Below are positions 44,492 through 54,929 of a DNA stretch of 64,000 bases, one piece after another; position 1 is the first letter of the stretch, and every line of letters begins with the position of its first letter. The notes under the pieces were generated by a model that did no database searches, was not told where the DNA came from, and worked only from the letters and a program-made list of their open reading frames with translations. Made by a program: the position numbers and the translations under genes. Source of the stretch: Chaetoderma sp. LZ-2023a (taxonomy: Eukaryota; Mollusca; Caudofoveata; Chaetodermatida; Chaetodermatidae); NCBI GenBank assembly GCA_034401795.1, contig CM067373.1, positions 91,408,996 through 91,472,995 of the forward strand, read 5' to 3'.

Positions 44492-44771
44492 TAATATTCG
44501 GCCTTCATAACGCGAAGTAAACAGGTAAATCTAAAAGCGCTGGCGATATTTTGCTGGTGTTTCGTTGACGTCATAATCTCATGATTTCTCGCTCTCGTTG
44601 CGAGAAAATGGATGCGCCCAGGAGTCATGTTTTCAAGCGTTTTGGGCATATTCATTTTATTATTTCTCGGCAATGGAACAGTGTATTTTATATATTTTTG
44701 AGGCGACTATTTCGGATTATAGTATATTTTTAGTTGACTTATTCCTGATTTTCACTGGAATTTCCCTTTAA

Positions 44772-44800
44772 GTGTTGTTAGATCCTTTCTCTAGCCTAAA
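44772..44800 (+). repeat. Outer end of DIRS C right repeat
   Basis: GTGTTGTTAGATCCTTTCTC matches GTATTGTTAGATCTCGGAGA of DIRS A in position and content. It is separated from the rest of DIRS C by the TTAA element. Confidence 0.65.
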
Positions 44801-44841
44801 ATGGCTAAATAACAGACAATAACACGAAAATTTTACGGTAC

Positions 44842-45060
44842 AAATTCTTGGCGTCTTACGAGTATGCTTAATGTATACCTCATGTCCATCATCACGGTAG
44901 TGAAATTATTAAATGGGACTGCTTAAATATTACGTACACTTTAATAAGCATCAGAATTTGACATAAAATGGTGTATAATGTTGTTGTTGTTCCGCTAAGG
45001 ACGAGTTTAGGTTGTCACTCTTGCATTACTTGAGTAGCACGAAAACACAAATATTCCTAC
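44842..45060 (+). repeat. Dispersed repeat R2, copy 1
   Basis: Shares TATGCTTAATGTATACC, CCATCATCACGG, GTGAAATTATTAAA, ATTTGACATAAAATGG and GGACGAGTTTAGGTTGT with 58570-58800 in the same order. Non-coding. Class unknown. Confidence 0.6.
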
Positions 45061-45214
45061 CCGGCAGGGGTCGCATGATACGTTTGTGGCTTTATGAATA
45101 AAAAAATTCTCAAACATAAGCGCTTTGGTGCTGGCAATTATAGGATACGTAGGTTAAGAACATTTATCACACGTTTAGCAGTTCATCTATATAGGTGAAT
45201 GATTTATACAATGC

Positions 45215-45345
45215 GTCAGTCAGGAATTGGTTTTGGAATTGGTAATTGGGTACGTTTACAGGAATTGGAATTAATTACTTTGTTCAAGTAATTGGTAATT
45301 GACAATTCTTTTATCAATTACCTTAGTTTACTTTTATACATACAT
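45215..45345. repeat. AATTGG/TAATTG motif cluster, hAT-like subterminal pattern
   Basis: CAGGAATTGG, TTGGAATTGGTAATTGG, CAGGAATTGGAATTAATT, AGTAATTGGTAATTGAC and ATCAATTACC are packed in about 110 bases in both orientations. Dense short inverted motifs next to a CAGG start are typical for the ends of hAT-like elements; no transposase or second end is seen. Confidence 0.4.
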
Positions 45346-45665
45346 GTACTCTTAGATTTTGACTGGCAGCTGTTGCTGTCTATTGATTAAATTTATAAAT
45401 TAGCCAACAAAGTTATATAAAAGTAACCATTTCAACTCTACACACCAGACATGTATATAGCAAGTTCATTATAAAGCAATATTCTGTTCAATATTTTGAA
45501 ACAAAATTAATTGGAAGTTGTAACTACCAAGGCAGCAACTGCTTCCATTTAAATTATTTTCTAGACATTCAACATATTATTTGTACAGTCACTTTGAAAT
45601 TGAGAGGCAATTACTGAAATGAGTAAATAATATCTGGTGTAGCACTATCCTATGTGTGAAAATAT

Positions 45666-45715
<50 letters not shown>

Positions 45716-46253
45716 GTGGATGTTAAATTGGTCTATTTCACCCATATACAGTGTATATCACTCATGTTTACACTACAATTATTATTTCTCCCCAAATATC
45801 AAGGTCACAACTTTTTTTAGGATTTTAGTATTTTGATGTATTGCATCACAAAATTGCCTAAACTGGGGACAGTGACAGGGGTGTAATAAACTGCTTGTAA
45901 ATGACTTAATTATTCATTTAAATAAGTGAATCATGTTTGATAATATCACAAAAACTTAAAATTTCGTTCATTATGACCACTTTGAAATTGCAAAACCAAA
46001 AAACCGGAACATTTTTGCATCTTTTTAACAACCGACCGGATGGAGATGTACTAACCAGAAATAAGGACGAATACGGGAAAAGAAGTACATGTGGTAAGCC
46101 TACACAAGACCAATATATGCGATATTCTGTGTGCCATTACACCTAATATGAAGCATCTACCTTTTAGATTGATTGACTAAGCTCGTTAATTCTCTTTCTG
46201 CAATAGGCCTACAACAGGTTACAAGGCCATTGTTTTATATCCATCAGTAATTC
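45346..46253. other. Non-coding DNA with HP1 hairpin and microsatellite
   Basis: HP1 hairpin at about 45485-45573 (GTTCAATATTTTGAAAC / GACATTCAACA; apex CAAGGCAGCAACTGC). A GCAC tetranucleotide run passing into CA repeats lies at 45666-45717. The rest is AT-rich and unassigned. Confidence 0.6.
45666..45717. repeat. GCAC/CA microsatellite
   Basis: About ten GCAC units followed by about six CA units. Alternating purine-pyrimidine, able to adopt Z-DNA. Confidence 0.95.
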
Positions 46254-46716
46254 ATCAAATAATTTGAAATACGCCACAATGTTCACAAAAATGGGTTGCT
46301 ACATTGATAAGGATAAAGTGATAACTTTTACTAAAGGTGTTACATTAATCTTTTCCGCAAGTTCAACCATAGAGCACAATCGCCCTCAGATTGTAGCATG
46401 GGTCATCTTCACAACTTTATTTACATTTACTGCCAAATATAGATTTTACAACTCAAGGAAATTTTGAGAATGAATGTATGGCATTCGTTCTCAACATTTT
46501 CTTGGGCTGTAACATTAATGTCTGACAGTAAAAGTAAACAAAGTTGTGTAGAAATACCCGAGTTGTCATGGGGCGATTTATGCTAAGGTCGAAATTGAGG
46601 AAAGGATTGATTTGAAACCTTTAGTAAAAGTTATCGCTCTAACGTTTTCTCAAACTACATTACGTATGTAACAACCCATTTTTGTGAACATTGTGGTGTA
46701 TTTCATAGGATTTGAT
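46254..46716. mobile_element. Foldback palindromic element, about 460 bp
   Basis: The outer arms are ATCAAAT...GAAATACGCCACAATGTTC and GAACATTGTGGTGTATTTC...ATTTGAT. Further paired blocks are AAAAATGGGTTG/CAACCCATTTTT, GATAACTTTTACTAAAGG/CCTTTAGTAAAAGTTATC and GAGAATGAATG/CATTCGTTCTC around a centre near 46485. The whole can fold into one long imperfect hairpin. No coding capacity. Flanks show no clear target duplication. Confidence 0.8.
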
Positions 46717-46959
46717 AAAATACTGACAGCTATAAAACAACATTCCTTTTTTTAAGAGCATGCGCTTGGAGCTGTGCCCTCTAGCTATCAAGAGCAGATC
46801 CATTCTCAAACCTAAAGAAATACATGACAACAGTATTCCATGTATTTGTGTCGTGCTGAGACTATTTAACCAAATGTATCTCTGGGAAAAGACATTAAGA
46901 TATGCAGAAGTACAAGTCGTGATACTATTTACGCTTCAATCATGATCCCAGGATTAAAG

Positions 46960-47260
46960 ACAAAAACATCCATTACCGTTCAATCACTACTTGCTAAATC
47001 AATTATTTGCATTTTGCTATCAGAATAAGATTTTTATGCCTGCATACACACCTCCCCATGCCTAATCCTATTCCTATGGACCCTCAACCAGGCTACTGGT
47101 TGAGTTCCACCTCCAGCCTACCATCAGATATAGACTGGCACCAGTCTATACTCACCTCATAGTGACGCTTGTCGCTACGCGCGCTCATGCATGCGCATCA
47201 GAGCCCGAATAGGAAACAGATTCACTTTTCAATTATTCTGCATGCAGAATAGTTGTCTAA
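46960..47260 (+). repeat. DIRS B2 left inverted terminal repeat
   Basis: Same as B1 left repeat from ACAAAAACATCCATTACCG, including both hairpins. The last few outer bases seen in B1 are not matched. Confidence 0.8.
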
Positions 47261-47699
47261 AAATATTTATATAAGTTTTTGTGTTTTGCGCTGTGGCAGT
47301 GATACCTTTTGACTTTATATCTCGGAACAATATGCCCAATATGAAGTCAATCCTCCCTAAGTTACGTCTAGGAGTATAATTGTGTTTATATGGTATCTTA
47401 TAGACGAATTTATATATTACCGGTTTTCGCGAAGATCATTTTTGCTTCGTGGTATCTTGATTGTTATGCCTATCCTAAATCATCATCATCATTGATAATG
47501 TCCAGTCCATATATAGAGCCTGTAACGAAGTTATTTCTAGTGCATTATAAGGATTATATTAAAATCCCTTGAAAGTTTCTGGTACGGAAATTTGAATTTT
47601 CCCGCCGTTAGAACTGAGTTGAGGGTGTCTCTTGTGTGAGAGTTTGAGCGGTATGCTTCATTGTTACGTTTTTTCGTTTGTAGGAGTTAGCGAAATAAG

Positions 47700-48470
47700 A
47701 CTAAATGTTCGTCGGCAAAATGTGATCGTCATCACTCGATTCGCCGGGCACGTTTGTGCGAAGTGTCCTGTACTACTAATGCTATGTGTGTGATTTGTAA
47801 AGGGTGGCCGGTTTTCGGTAGCGAAAGCGTTCTTTAAAGATTTGTCGGTCTAACAATCGCTGCCTCTGGTCGTCCTTCCCCTTCCTCCGTTGCTAGCAAG
47901 ACAAGGGCGGTGTCCTTTGCTTCAACCTCTGTTCCGTTATCGGTAGCAACGGAGGGGGGAAATTCATCGGGAAATTCGGACGCCGTGATGGCGCTCTTTG
48001 CTAGGTTTGAGTCGTTTGCCACCGTTTTGACGAAATCACTTGATGAAAGGATCTCTTCTGCAATAAAAGAGGCAAAAAGGAAGGAGAGCTCGTCAAGCTC
48101 CGAGGATAGCCCGAAGGCTAGCGGGCGTTCCCGCAAATGGGGGAAGCCGGTCCTCTAGACAGGTGATGGAATCGCCGAAAAAGCAGAAGACAAGAGCATC
48201 TAAGCTCTTGAAGGTGTGCTCGGAGGGTGCACCACAGAAAATCCACGTTAGACTAGAAGGTGACGGGCATAACCTTCAAGCCGTGGTGGCGTCGGCGGAA
48301 GCTGGCGTCCATAAGGCTAGTACTTATGAAAATGCCAATGTAACGGTGGTTCCGGTGGTTAAAGTAGTCTCGAAAGCGCCCATTGTTGAGAGGTTGTTAC
48401 CTAGTCTTGCTAATTCCGGTTACTTCCATTTTACGATTCTCATTCTTTTTCCGGCCGGTCTTCCGGTTTA
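47700..48470 (+). pseudogene. DIRS B2 ORF1-like (Gag-like) region
   Basis: Carries the CDRHH and CVICKGWP knuckle text, then MALFARFESFATVLTKSLDE, RISSAIKEAKRKESSSSSED and PKKQKTRASKLLKVCSEGA, QAVVASAEAGVHKAS. It closely follows B1. Predicted helix then basic stretch. Fossil. Confidence 0.6.
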
Positions 48471-49220
48471 GCGAGACATCCGGGTCGTCAAGATCCGGTT
48501 CCGGCTTCGGTAGCTTCAGTTTCCGGAAGGACTTCCGGTTTGGGGGGGGGGGGGGGGGGGTGATCCGGGTCGGCAAGATCCGGTTACCACTTCCATTTCG
48601 GTAACTTCCGGTCTGTCTTCCGGTTATGTAGAACATCCGGGTCCTAGAGGTCTAGTGTCTACTTCCGTTTCCGGGTCTTTTAGCGCTTCCGGCCATTCCG
48701 GATATCCGGAGTCTGAGGACTCTTTTTATTTTCCGAATTCTGGTAGAGGCATTTCCGGTTCCGGGGTGGACACTAGTCAGTTTACTTCCGCTTCCGGTAT
48801 TAGAAGTGTACTTCCGGGTCGGTCAGACTTGGATGTAATTCCGATTTCCATTTCCGGTTTCATGAGAGCTTCTGGAAGAATGCATATCCGGGTCTGTTGG
48901 ACCCGACATTGCATTGTTCACCAATTTCCGGTTCCGTTTTTTCCAGTTCCCTCTTCCGGTTAGTCTGTACATCCGGATTGTAGGATCTTGATCAGTTCCG
49001 GTAGTCTACTTCCGGTTTTATCCATTTCTTTTTCCTTTTTTCCACATCCGGATTTCGTACAGCCGGGGATAGGGTCGTTTTACCCGGCATTACATGTTCA
49101 TCCATTTCCGGGTTTTCAGCTTCCTCTTCCGGTAATTCTGTACATCCGGGTTGTAGGATTTTGATCAGTTTCCGGTAGTATACTTCCGGGTTTATGGATT
49201 TCCGTTTCCCTTTTTCCATA
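48410..49220 (+). repeat. TTCCGG-rich degenerate repeat block in DIRS B2, with poly-G
   Basis: Dozens of TTCCGG and ACTTCCGG units. A run of 19 G lies at 48542-48560. The block is longer than in B1, as expected for a repeat array that expands and contracts. Confidence 0.75.
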
Positions 49221-50992
49221 TCCGCATTCCTAGAATCTAGTCATCTTCTTGCCTAAGAATTAGTCTTATTTCAGTTTTTGTTTAATATTGGGAATGTTAA
49301 ATTGCTGAAAATAGTCATTCCAAGTCATTGACAGTCTTGTAGTCTCTCTTGGAATGGTAGTCTATTCAGACATTTATTCGTTTATCAGCGACAATTTCAG
49401 CGTAATTAAAGACTCCTGACTGGTTACCGTATGGGATTTTGTTGCAGATTATTTTCTATGCGCATTTCATAAGCGATAAGTCAGGTGGTATTCTACGCAT
49501 TATTTCGAGATACGATTTTTGCTTTCATCCAACTTTAGATGGCCAGTTGTCTTCGGGCCATTCAGCGTTTTTTCTCGCTCCTTTTACCTCTTATGTCGGC
49601 AGGATGACATATTTATTTAACAAAAGGGAGTTTATTTGTGGAGGGGATATCCCTGATTCTTAAGTAAAACGTAGTATAATTTCGTCAGTCGCTGAAAAGA
49701 ATTAGATTCAGTAAAGGTTTCATAGGATCATTATGAGTACAGGATTAATGTCTACAAGTACATTATTCGCTTAGAAAGGATAATCAATCGGATAAAGGGG
49801 CAGGAAGGAGGAATATGAGTCGGATTCTTCTGCATTGACATAGTTTCGGTGAGTTCGTTTTGTTTTCATTTTTCAATCCAGATTTTTGTTTGGTTTTCCT
49901 TTTATAGCGTAAATTTTGCTCTATTTTGACTGGGTTGCTGCAGTCCTTCGGACGGGGGTTTCAGGGGGTGGGGCTCGGGATTTGCTGGGTATTTTGGGGG
50001 CAGTTTGGCTGAAGGTTGTTGGTGATGCCACCGGCAATTTTCGGTCGGATTATTCCCGGATTATTCGGTGAGTTTTGGGTTTTTGCTCGTTGAGGTTGTT
50101 GTCTGGGGGTGGGCGTCGGGCCGGTTGGAGTGGGGTTAGGGTTGCGCTGGAGGGGGGAAGAGCGGACGAGAATCTTTGGATTTAAGCATCCACCAACTAT
50201 TTCGGTCAAAATGTTTTCTAAATCTTTGCAAGTCCAGAGATATTACAGTTGTAATATGTCGTCTGCAAAATTCAGTATTCAATCAGTTAATATCTAGTAT
50301 CAGTGTTCAATCTTTCCTTTCTTTGGGATTTCTAACACAATGTCATTTGTTAGTACAAAGATGAAATTATTGATGCTAAGATTATGAATATAAGAATCAA
50401 TAAATTTATTAAAATCTTTTAAGTTTCTGCCTCGTGGCATAAATATCGAATTGTTTAGGATATCTAATTTATCAGCAAGCCCGAGCGGCTAGGCAACCAT
50501 TGATGTATTCAATACAATTTTTTATTAAATCTCCATTGTTATACGATGTTTAAATTAGTTAGTCTAATGTGGGCCATAGTTCTCTTATCAGGACCTTGTG
50601 ACTTGTCATGTATGCTATTCATAGAATTGTGATGACGGTCATCACTAGTGACTTTCCCGTAGTCATGTAGATCTCGGGCACATGATTTGGCTATATCTTG
50701 ACTCTAAGCACTCCCATAGACTTACTATGGGGTTTTGGTTTGCCACAATCTCTGGTTAAATCTCTGTAAATAATATTATCTATAATTTTTGCAGAGTCTT
50801 TAGCATTATTAATAAGTTAGGCTATTTTTATATGACCCTTTTTGGTCTCCATTCAGAGTAAGCGGTATTATTAAAATATCCATAATAAACGTGAGTTACC
50901 TATTTAGTGAGGTATAAGCGTTATGAGATAGGCCAGGATTTTTGGCATATGTAATCTATGTGTTTTCTATGAGCACTCCTCTTTAGCATATA

Positions 50993-51018
50993 TACACCTG
51001 TGCAAAAGTTAAGCACCA
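50993..51018 (+). repeat. Tc1 left inverted terminus
   Basis: Reads TACACCTGTGCAAAAGTTAA followed by GCACCA. Identical, inverted, to 52628-52653. Confidence 0.97.
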
Positions 51019-51303
51019 GCAAAAACAATAGAACGTAGAAACATGATGGTACAACTAGGCTGCCATACTTTTTGTCCCCGCGTTAGCTGACATAATTCCA
51101 AGTACGAAATGCACATGCATGCATGACTTCACGCCGCTTGATGTCCGTGCGTGGCGGGAAACAGCACACGTGTTCAGTTATGTAAAAGTCCAGTTTGAGG
51201 TGTAGAACATTACATACAGATTTAGGCGACAAGATTAGGAATTTTGTGTTCATGACCGTGGTTTATTTGTACAGAGAGAATTAGCTCTTGATTGTGAACC
51301 GCT

Positions 51304-52329
51304 ATGGCAAGACGAAGGTTAAGTGATCGTGTGAAATGGCAAATCATAGGCATGCATACCACTGGTATGTCATGCAGAGAGATTGGCAGACAGCTGAACA
51401 TTAACCATACTGTAATCAGTCGTTTGATTGCAAAACATGGGCAAACTAACGAGGTGAAGGACAGGCCTAGATCTGGAAGACCGAAGAAGACTACTGCCCG
51501 TGATGATCGAGCCCTAGTACGCCTTGTTAGGAGATCTCCATTCACCAACAGCAGAGTGCTCAGCCAGCAATGGGAAACGCGCAATAGAGTGTCAATGTCT
51601 ACCGTCAAAAGGAGACTGTATGCTGCTGGCATGAAAGCTAGGAGACCTGTCAGACGTCCTCTCCTCACTGCACACCACAAAGAGGAGCGTCTGAGGTGGT
51701 GCAACGAAAGAAGACACTGGAACATGAGATCCTGGAGACGGGTACACTGGTCCGATGAAAGTCGGTTCCTGCTTCATGCCACAGATGGTCGAACTCGTGT
51801 ATGGAGGTCCAGACGCACGGCGTACGACCAACGTAACATCATGGAAGAAGTTCCATTTGGTGGAGGTTCCGTTATGATATGGGGGTGCATCTCATTTGAT
51901 TGTAAGCTGGATCTGTTGACTGTACCTGGAACACTAAATGGACAAAGATATCAAGATTCCATACTGGATAGAGTTGTGGTCCCTCATTTTGTAAATCATG
52001 CACCTGGAACCCACCCTATATTCATGGATGACAACGCCCGACCACATCGTGCTAGAGCTGTGCATGAATACCTCCGCCAGAATGCCATCGAAACCCTACC
52101 ATGGCCAGCAAGGAGCCCTGACATGAACCCTATTGAGCATATCTGGGACATTCTGGGAAACATGGTGAGAAGGAGGGATCCTCCTGTGCAGAACCTACAG
52201 GAATTAACAGACGCACTCCATCTTGAATGGCAACGAATACCACAATGGCGTATCAGTCGGTTGGTGACCAGCATGAGACGTCGTGTCCAGGCCGTCATCC
52301 AGGCTCAAGGTGGATATACCCGGTATTAA
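51304..52329 (+). CDS. Tc1-family transposase, 341 residues
   Basis: It starts at ATG 51304 (MARRRLSDRVKWQI) and ends TAA 52329, the normal length for the family. The N-terminal paired-like DNA-binding part has two helix-turn-helix units (about 6-45 and 65-112) joined by the GRP(K)-type hook at 58-62. The DDE catalytic domain has Asp151 in HWSDESRF, Asp243 in MDDNARPHRA and Glu278 in SPDMNPIEHIWD; 34 residues separate the last two, the DD34E of Tc1. GGGSVMIWGCIS (187-197) is the glycine-rich box. Function: nuclear cut-and-paste transposition into TA sites. No stop, shift or missing catalytic residue is seen, so it may still be able to make protein. No promoter is assigned; about 310 bases of leader precede it. 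Confidence 0.97.
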   Translation: MARRRLSDRVKWQIIGMHTTGMSCREIGRQLNINHTVISRLIAKHGQTNEVKDRPRSGRPKKTTARDDRALVRLVRRSPFTNSRVLSQQWETRNRVSMSTVKRRLYAAGMKARRPVRRPLLTAHHKEERLRWCNERRHWNMRSWRRVHWSDESRFLLHATDGRTRVWRSRRTAYDQRNIMEEVPFGGGSVMIWGCISFDCKLDLLTVPGTLNGQRYQDSILDRVVVPHFVNHAPGTHPIFMDDNARPHRARAVHEYLRQNAIETLPWPARSPDMNPIEHIWDILGNMVRRRDPPVQNLQELTDALHLEWQRIPQWRISRLVTSMRRRVQAVIQAQGGYTRY

Positions 52330-52627
52330 TAATGACAGTCTCAAACTCGTGCACAGATGTTAAACTTCGTTTTCAGACACCATTAATGACAATCTAGCCA
52401 CGTGTGTCAACTGTAGGGCAATAGTTGTCAGTTGTGTCAACGTAACCATATTCAGGCCTCGTTTTCAAGTTCAAACAAAAACATACAGTGTTTCCCCACC
52501 ATCATAATCAGCATTCCTCTAGTTGCATTATTACCTCTTGCACTAAGATGGATGGGTACATAAATGTTTATGCTATTGCTTTCTTCATAGCACATGAATA
52601 TACCGTCGCATGTGCGTAAAAATAGGG
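52330..52627 (+). other. Tc1 3' non-coding part
   Basis: No second gene. Contains GACACCATTAATGACAATC and near-repeats of GTTGTGTCAACGT/GTGTCAACTG. Ends at the right inverted terminus. Confidence 0.6.
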
Positions 52628-52653
52628 TGGTGCTTAACTTTTGCACAGGTGTA
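52628..52653 (-). repeat. Tc1 right inverted terminus
   Basis: Reads TGGTGCTTAACTTTTGCACA then GGTGTA, the exact inverse of the left end, followed by TA and GTAAGTTTGAC of the DIRS. Confidence 0.97.
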
Positions 52654-52799
52654 TAGTAAGTTTGACTCTTCTTTAAGGGGGGAGGGAGCCCTTATTAAAA
52701 GGGGCTAGATATTCCTGGATCTAGAATCCTTCTATGTAGTCTCCTCTTCCGAAAAGGTTTTCTGTTCCTTATTATTAGAAGCTATTAGCTTTAGAGGGG

Positions 52800-54340
52800 T
52801 TGTTGTTTGTCTATGATTGTCAGGGAGTCTATAGAAGAGGCTATTCATTGGAAAGTAGATCCAGGCTTCTGTGCATTGGTCGGATTGTCTGTTAAGCTTC
52901 TAAATCTCGATTCGTTCAGTCATGGCCATGGGGTTTTCTTTCATTTTTAGAAGGAGGAATGAGGTTTAGTCTTATGGATTGTCCTCTAGTAGAGCTGTTC
53001 GTGGCCTCTCTGAATGCTCAGATCTTCTCTTACATGTCTCCTTTTCTGGACAGTCAACCCCTCGGGGGGGTGGGGGGGTGGTGGATGCTCTGTCTCAGTA
53101 GTGGACAGGAATGTTCGCCTATGCCTTCTCTCGAACGATTTTGATTCAGTTAGTTTTGAAGAGGGTCAAGGATCAGGTTTGCGAAATTCTTCTGATAGCT
53201 CCCTGTTGGCCAAAGAGGATTTGGTTTTTAGACCGTCTAGATTTTCTGGTAGATTTCCCTCTTCTTCTTCCAGTATACCAGGATCTTCTATCTTAAGTAA
53301 GAGGTCTTTGTGTGCATCCAAATCCAATAAATTTTAGTCTGTGTGTTTGGAGAATCTCGAGTCTGAAGTTCTCGAGAATAAGGTTTCTTCTGATATCAGG
53401 AAATGATTGACTCTGCCAGAAGGGATTCGACCCGTTGAGTTTACAAGGGTCGATTTTAAAAATTTAGGTGAATGATGTTCAGACCAAGGTTTCGTGCCCG
53501 ATTCTGGTTCGATACCCAAATTATTAGATTTTTTATCTTATCTGTTTGGGTATTTTCATTTGTCAGTTATTACGTTCAGGGAGTATAGATGTTCTCTGGT
53601 GTCATCCCTTCCTTGTCTTCTGTATGCCGATGTCATGGATACTAAGACTTTTAATAGCTTTATTAGAGGTCTAAGTAATATTCGTCCTCCGATTGCTAAG
53701 TCTTTTCCTTCCTGGAGTTGGGCTTTGGTTCTTCAAGTTTTGGCAGGGCGCCATTTTGAACCTATTTCTTCTACCAGTAGTAAGCTTGGTTTTGTTTTTA
53801 ATTGTCAAAGCTGTTTTTTCTTGTTGCTGCAGCCTCTGCTAGAAGGCGTTCAAGAGATTCATGCTCTTTCTGCTGAAAAGGAGAGATTTATAGTTTCAGG
53901 AGACGGCTTTGATATCCCAGAAGGAATTTTTTATCTATAACTCGCACTAACTGCTATCCTGCTAGTCCGATCATTTTAAAATCTTTTTCGTCTGTCGCCA
54001 TCCGGAAAATTTTGGCGTCCTATTAGGGCATTAGGAACCTTCAATCAGCGATCAGATGTTATAAGAATCGATCCATCTCATTTATGTTTTTCCTACGAGG
54101 AAAATTTATCTAAGCCGGTCTCAAATTCTTCGATTGTGAGATGGATTTTGAGAGAATACTTAATCCTTGTTATGAGATAGCCTCACCGGATCAAATTAAT
54201 CTCTCCCTTATTAAAGCCGATGACGTTAGAGGTATGGCTACTTCCTTCGCTCTTTTTGAGGGATCGTCTTTAGATGAGATCATGCAGGTAGCAGGAGGGA
54301 AATGTGAATACACCTTACATCCTTTTAGCTCAAAGACCAG
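52800..54340 (+). pseudogene. DIRS B2 RNase H-linker and tyrosine recombinase remnant
   Basis: EEAIHWKVDPGFC, VELFVASLNAQIFSYMSPF, MFAYAFSRTILIQL and APCWPKRIWFLDRLDFLVD mirror the DIRS A linker (IAPYWPSRAWFTDLLDLLVE). Recombinase text: SYLFGYFHLSVITFREYR, SFIRGLSNIRPPIAKSFPSW, GVQEIHALSAEKERFIVSG and KADDVRGMATSFALF. Fossil, broken. Confidence 0.8.
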
Positions 54341-54870
54341 AGTGCAGGCTAATCATGGTGTGATTGAGCTAAATGCACTATTAGGTTACGTTAGTAGCAT
54401 TTGGATAAGATTGATTTAATTTTATCCTTGTTTGTTAACTAAAAAAGCCGAAGACTATTTACCAAGTACTTCCCACCATTTTCGTTAGGACTGCGTCTGT
54501 GAGATAGGGGGAGAGTCTTCTTTTGGTTTTTAGTTATTTCTTTAAGTTCAAGTTGGTCGTATTTGCTAATCACGGTGTGATTGAGCTAATTGCTATATTA
54601 GGTTATGTTGTTAACATTTGGATAAGATTGATTTAATTTATCCTTGTTTGTTAACCAAAAAAGCCGAAGACTATTTACCAATCACTTTCCACCATTTCGT
54701 TAAAAGACTGCGTCGGTGAGAAATGGTGAGTCTTCTTTTGGTTTTTAGTTATTTCTTTAAGTTCAACTTGTTCTTATTTGCTAATCACGTTGTGATTGAG
54801 CTAAATACACTAATATGTTATGTTAATAACATAGGGATAAGATTGGTTTGATTTTTATCCTGGTTTATTG
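54340..54870 (+). repeat. Tandem repeat of about 210 bp in DIRS B2, two units and a partial one
   Basis: A partial unit (GCTAATCATGGTGTGATTGA onward) at 54340 is followed by full units opening AAAAAAGCCGAAGACTATTT at about 54440 and 54657. Unit number differs from B1 by the partial copy. Confidence 0.8.
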
Positions 54871-54929
54871 ATTCTCAAATCTCCTCCCACCTTATGTGGA
54901 CAGGGGGCACTGACCAAATCTACGGGTTT

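Larger units (their letters stand above)
43021..44771. mobile_element. TTAA-flanked non-autonomous transposon inserted in DIRS C
   Basis: Bounds TTAAAGGGATATTCCACTGG and CACTGGAATTTCCCTTTAA form an inverted pair within TTAA target duplications, the preference of piggyBac-type transposases. The sequence outside (GTAATG before, GTGTTGTTAGATC after) is continuous with the DIRS right repeat across a single TTAA. Internal sequence has no transposase; it holds an HP1 hairpin (43497-43576), a further HP1-like piece near 43676-43750 and an HP2 hairpin (44269-44491). About 1.75 kb. Confidence 0.8.
50993..52653 (+). mobile_element. Complete Tc1-family transposon inserted in DIRS B2
   Basis: 1661 bp. 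Perfect 26-bp inverted termini TACACCTGTGCAAAAGTTAA... at 50993-51018 and 52628-52653, flanked by TA on each side (50991-50992, 52654-52655). The empty site is visible in B1 at about 28920 (CTTTAGCATATAGTAAG). A single long transposase gene lies between. Identical termini and an open gene indicate a recent insertion. Confidence 0.96.

Noticed and set aside
45666-45717. CRISPR-like or other spaced array
   Set aside because: It is a contiguous tetranucleotide microsatellite without spacers; no CRISPR array is seen anywhere.
51222-51725. 167-codon minus-strand frame opposite the Tc1 transposase
   Set aside because: The plus strand encodes a complete catalytic transposase here; the antisense text has no family features.
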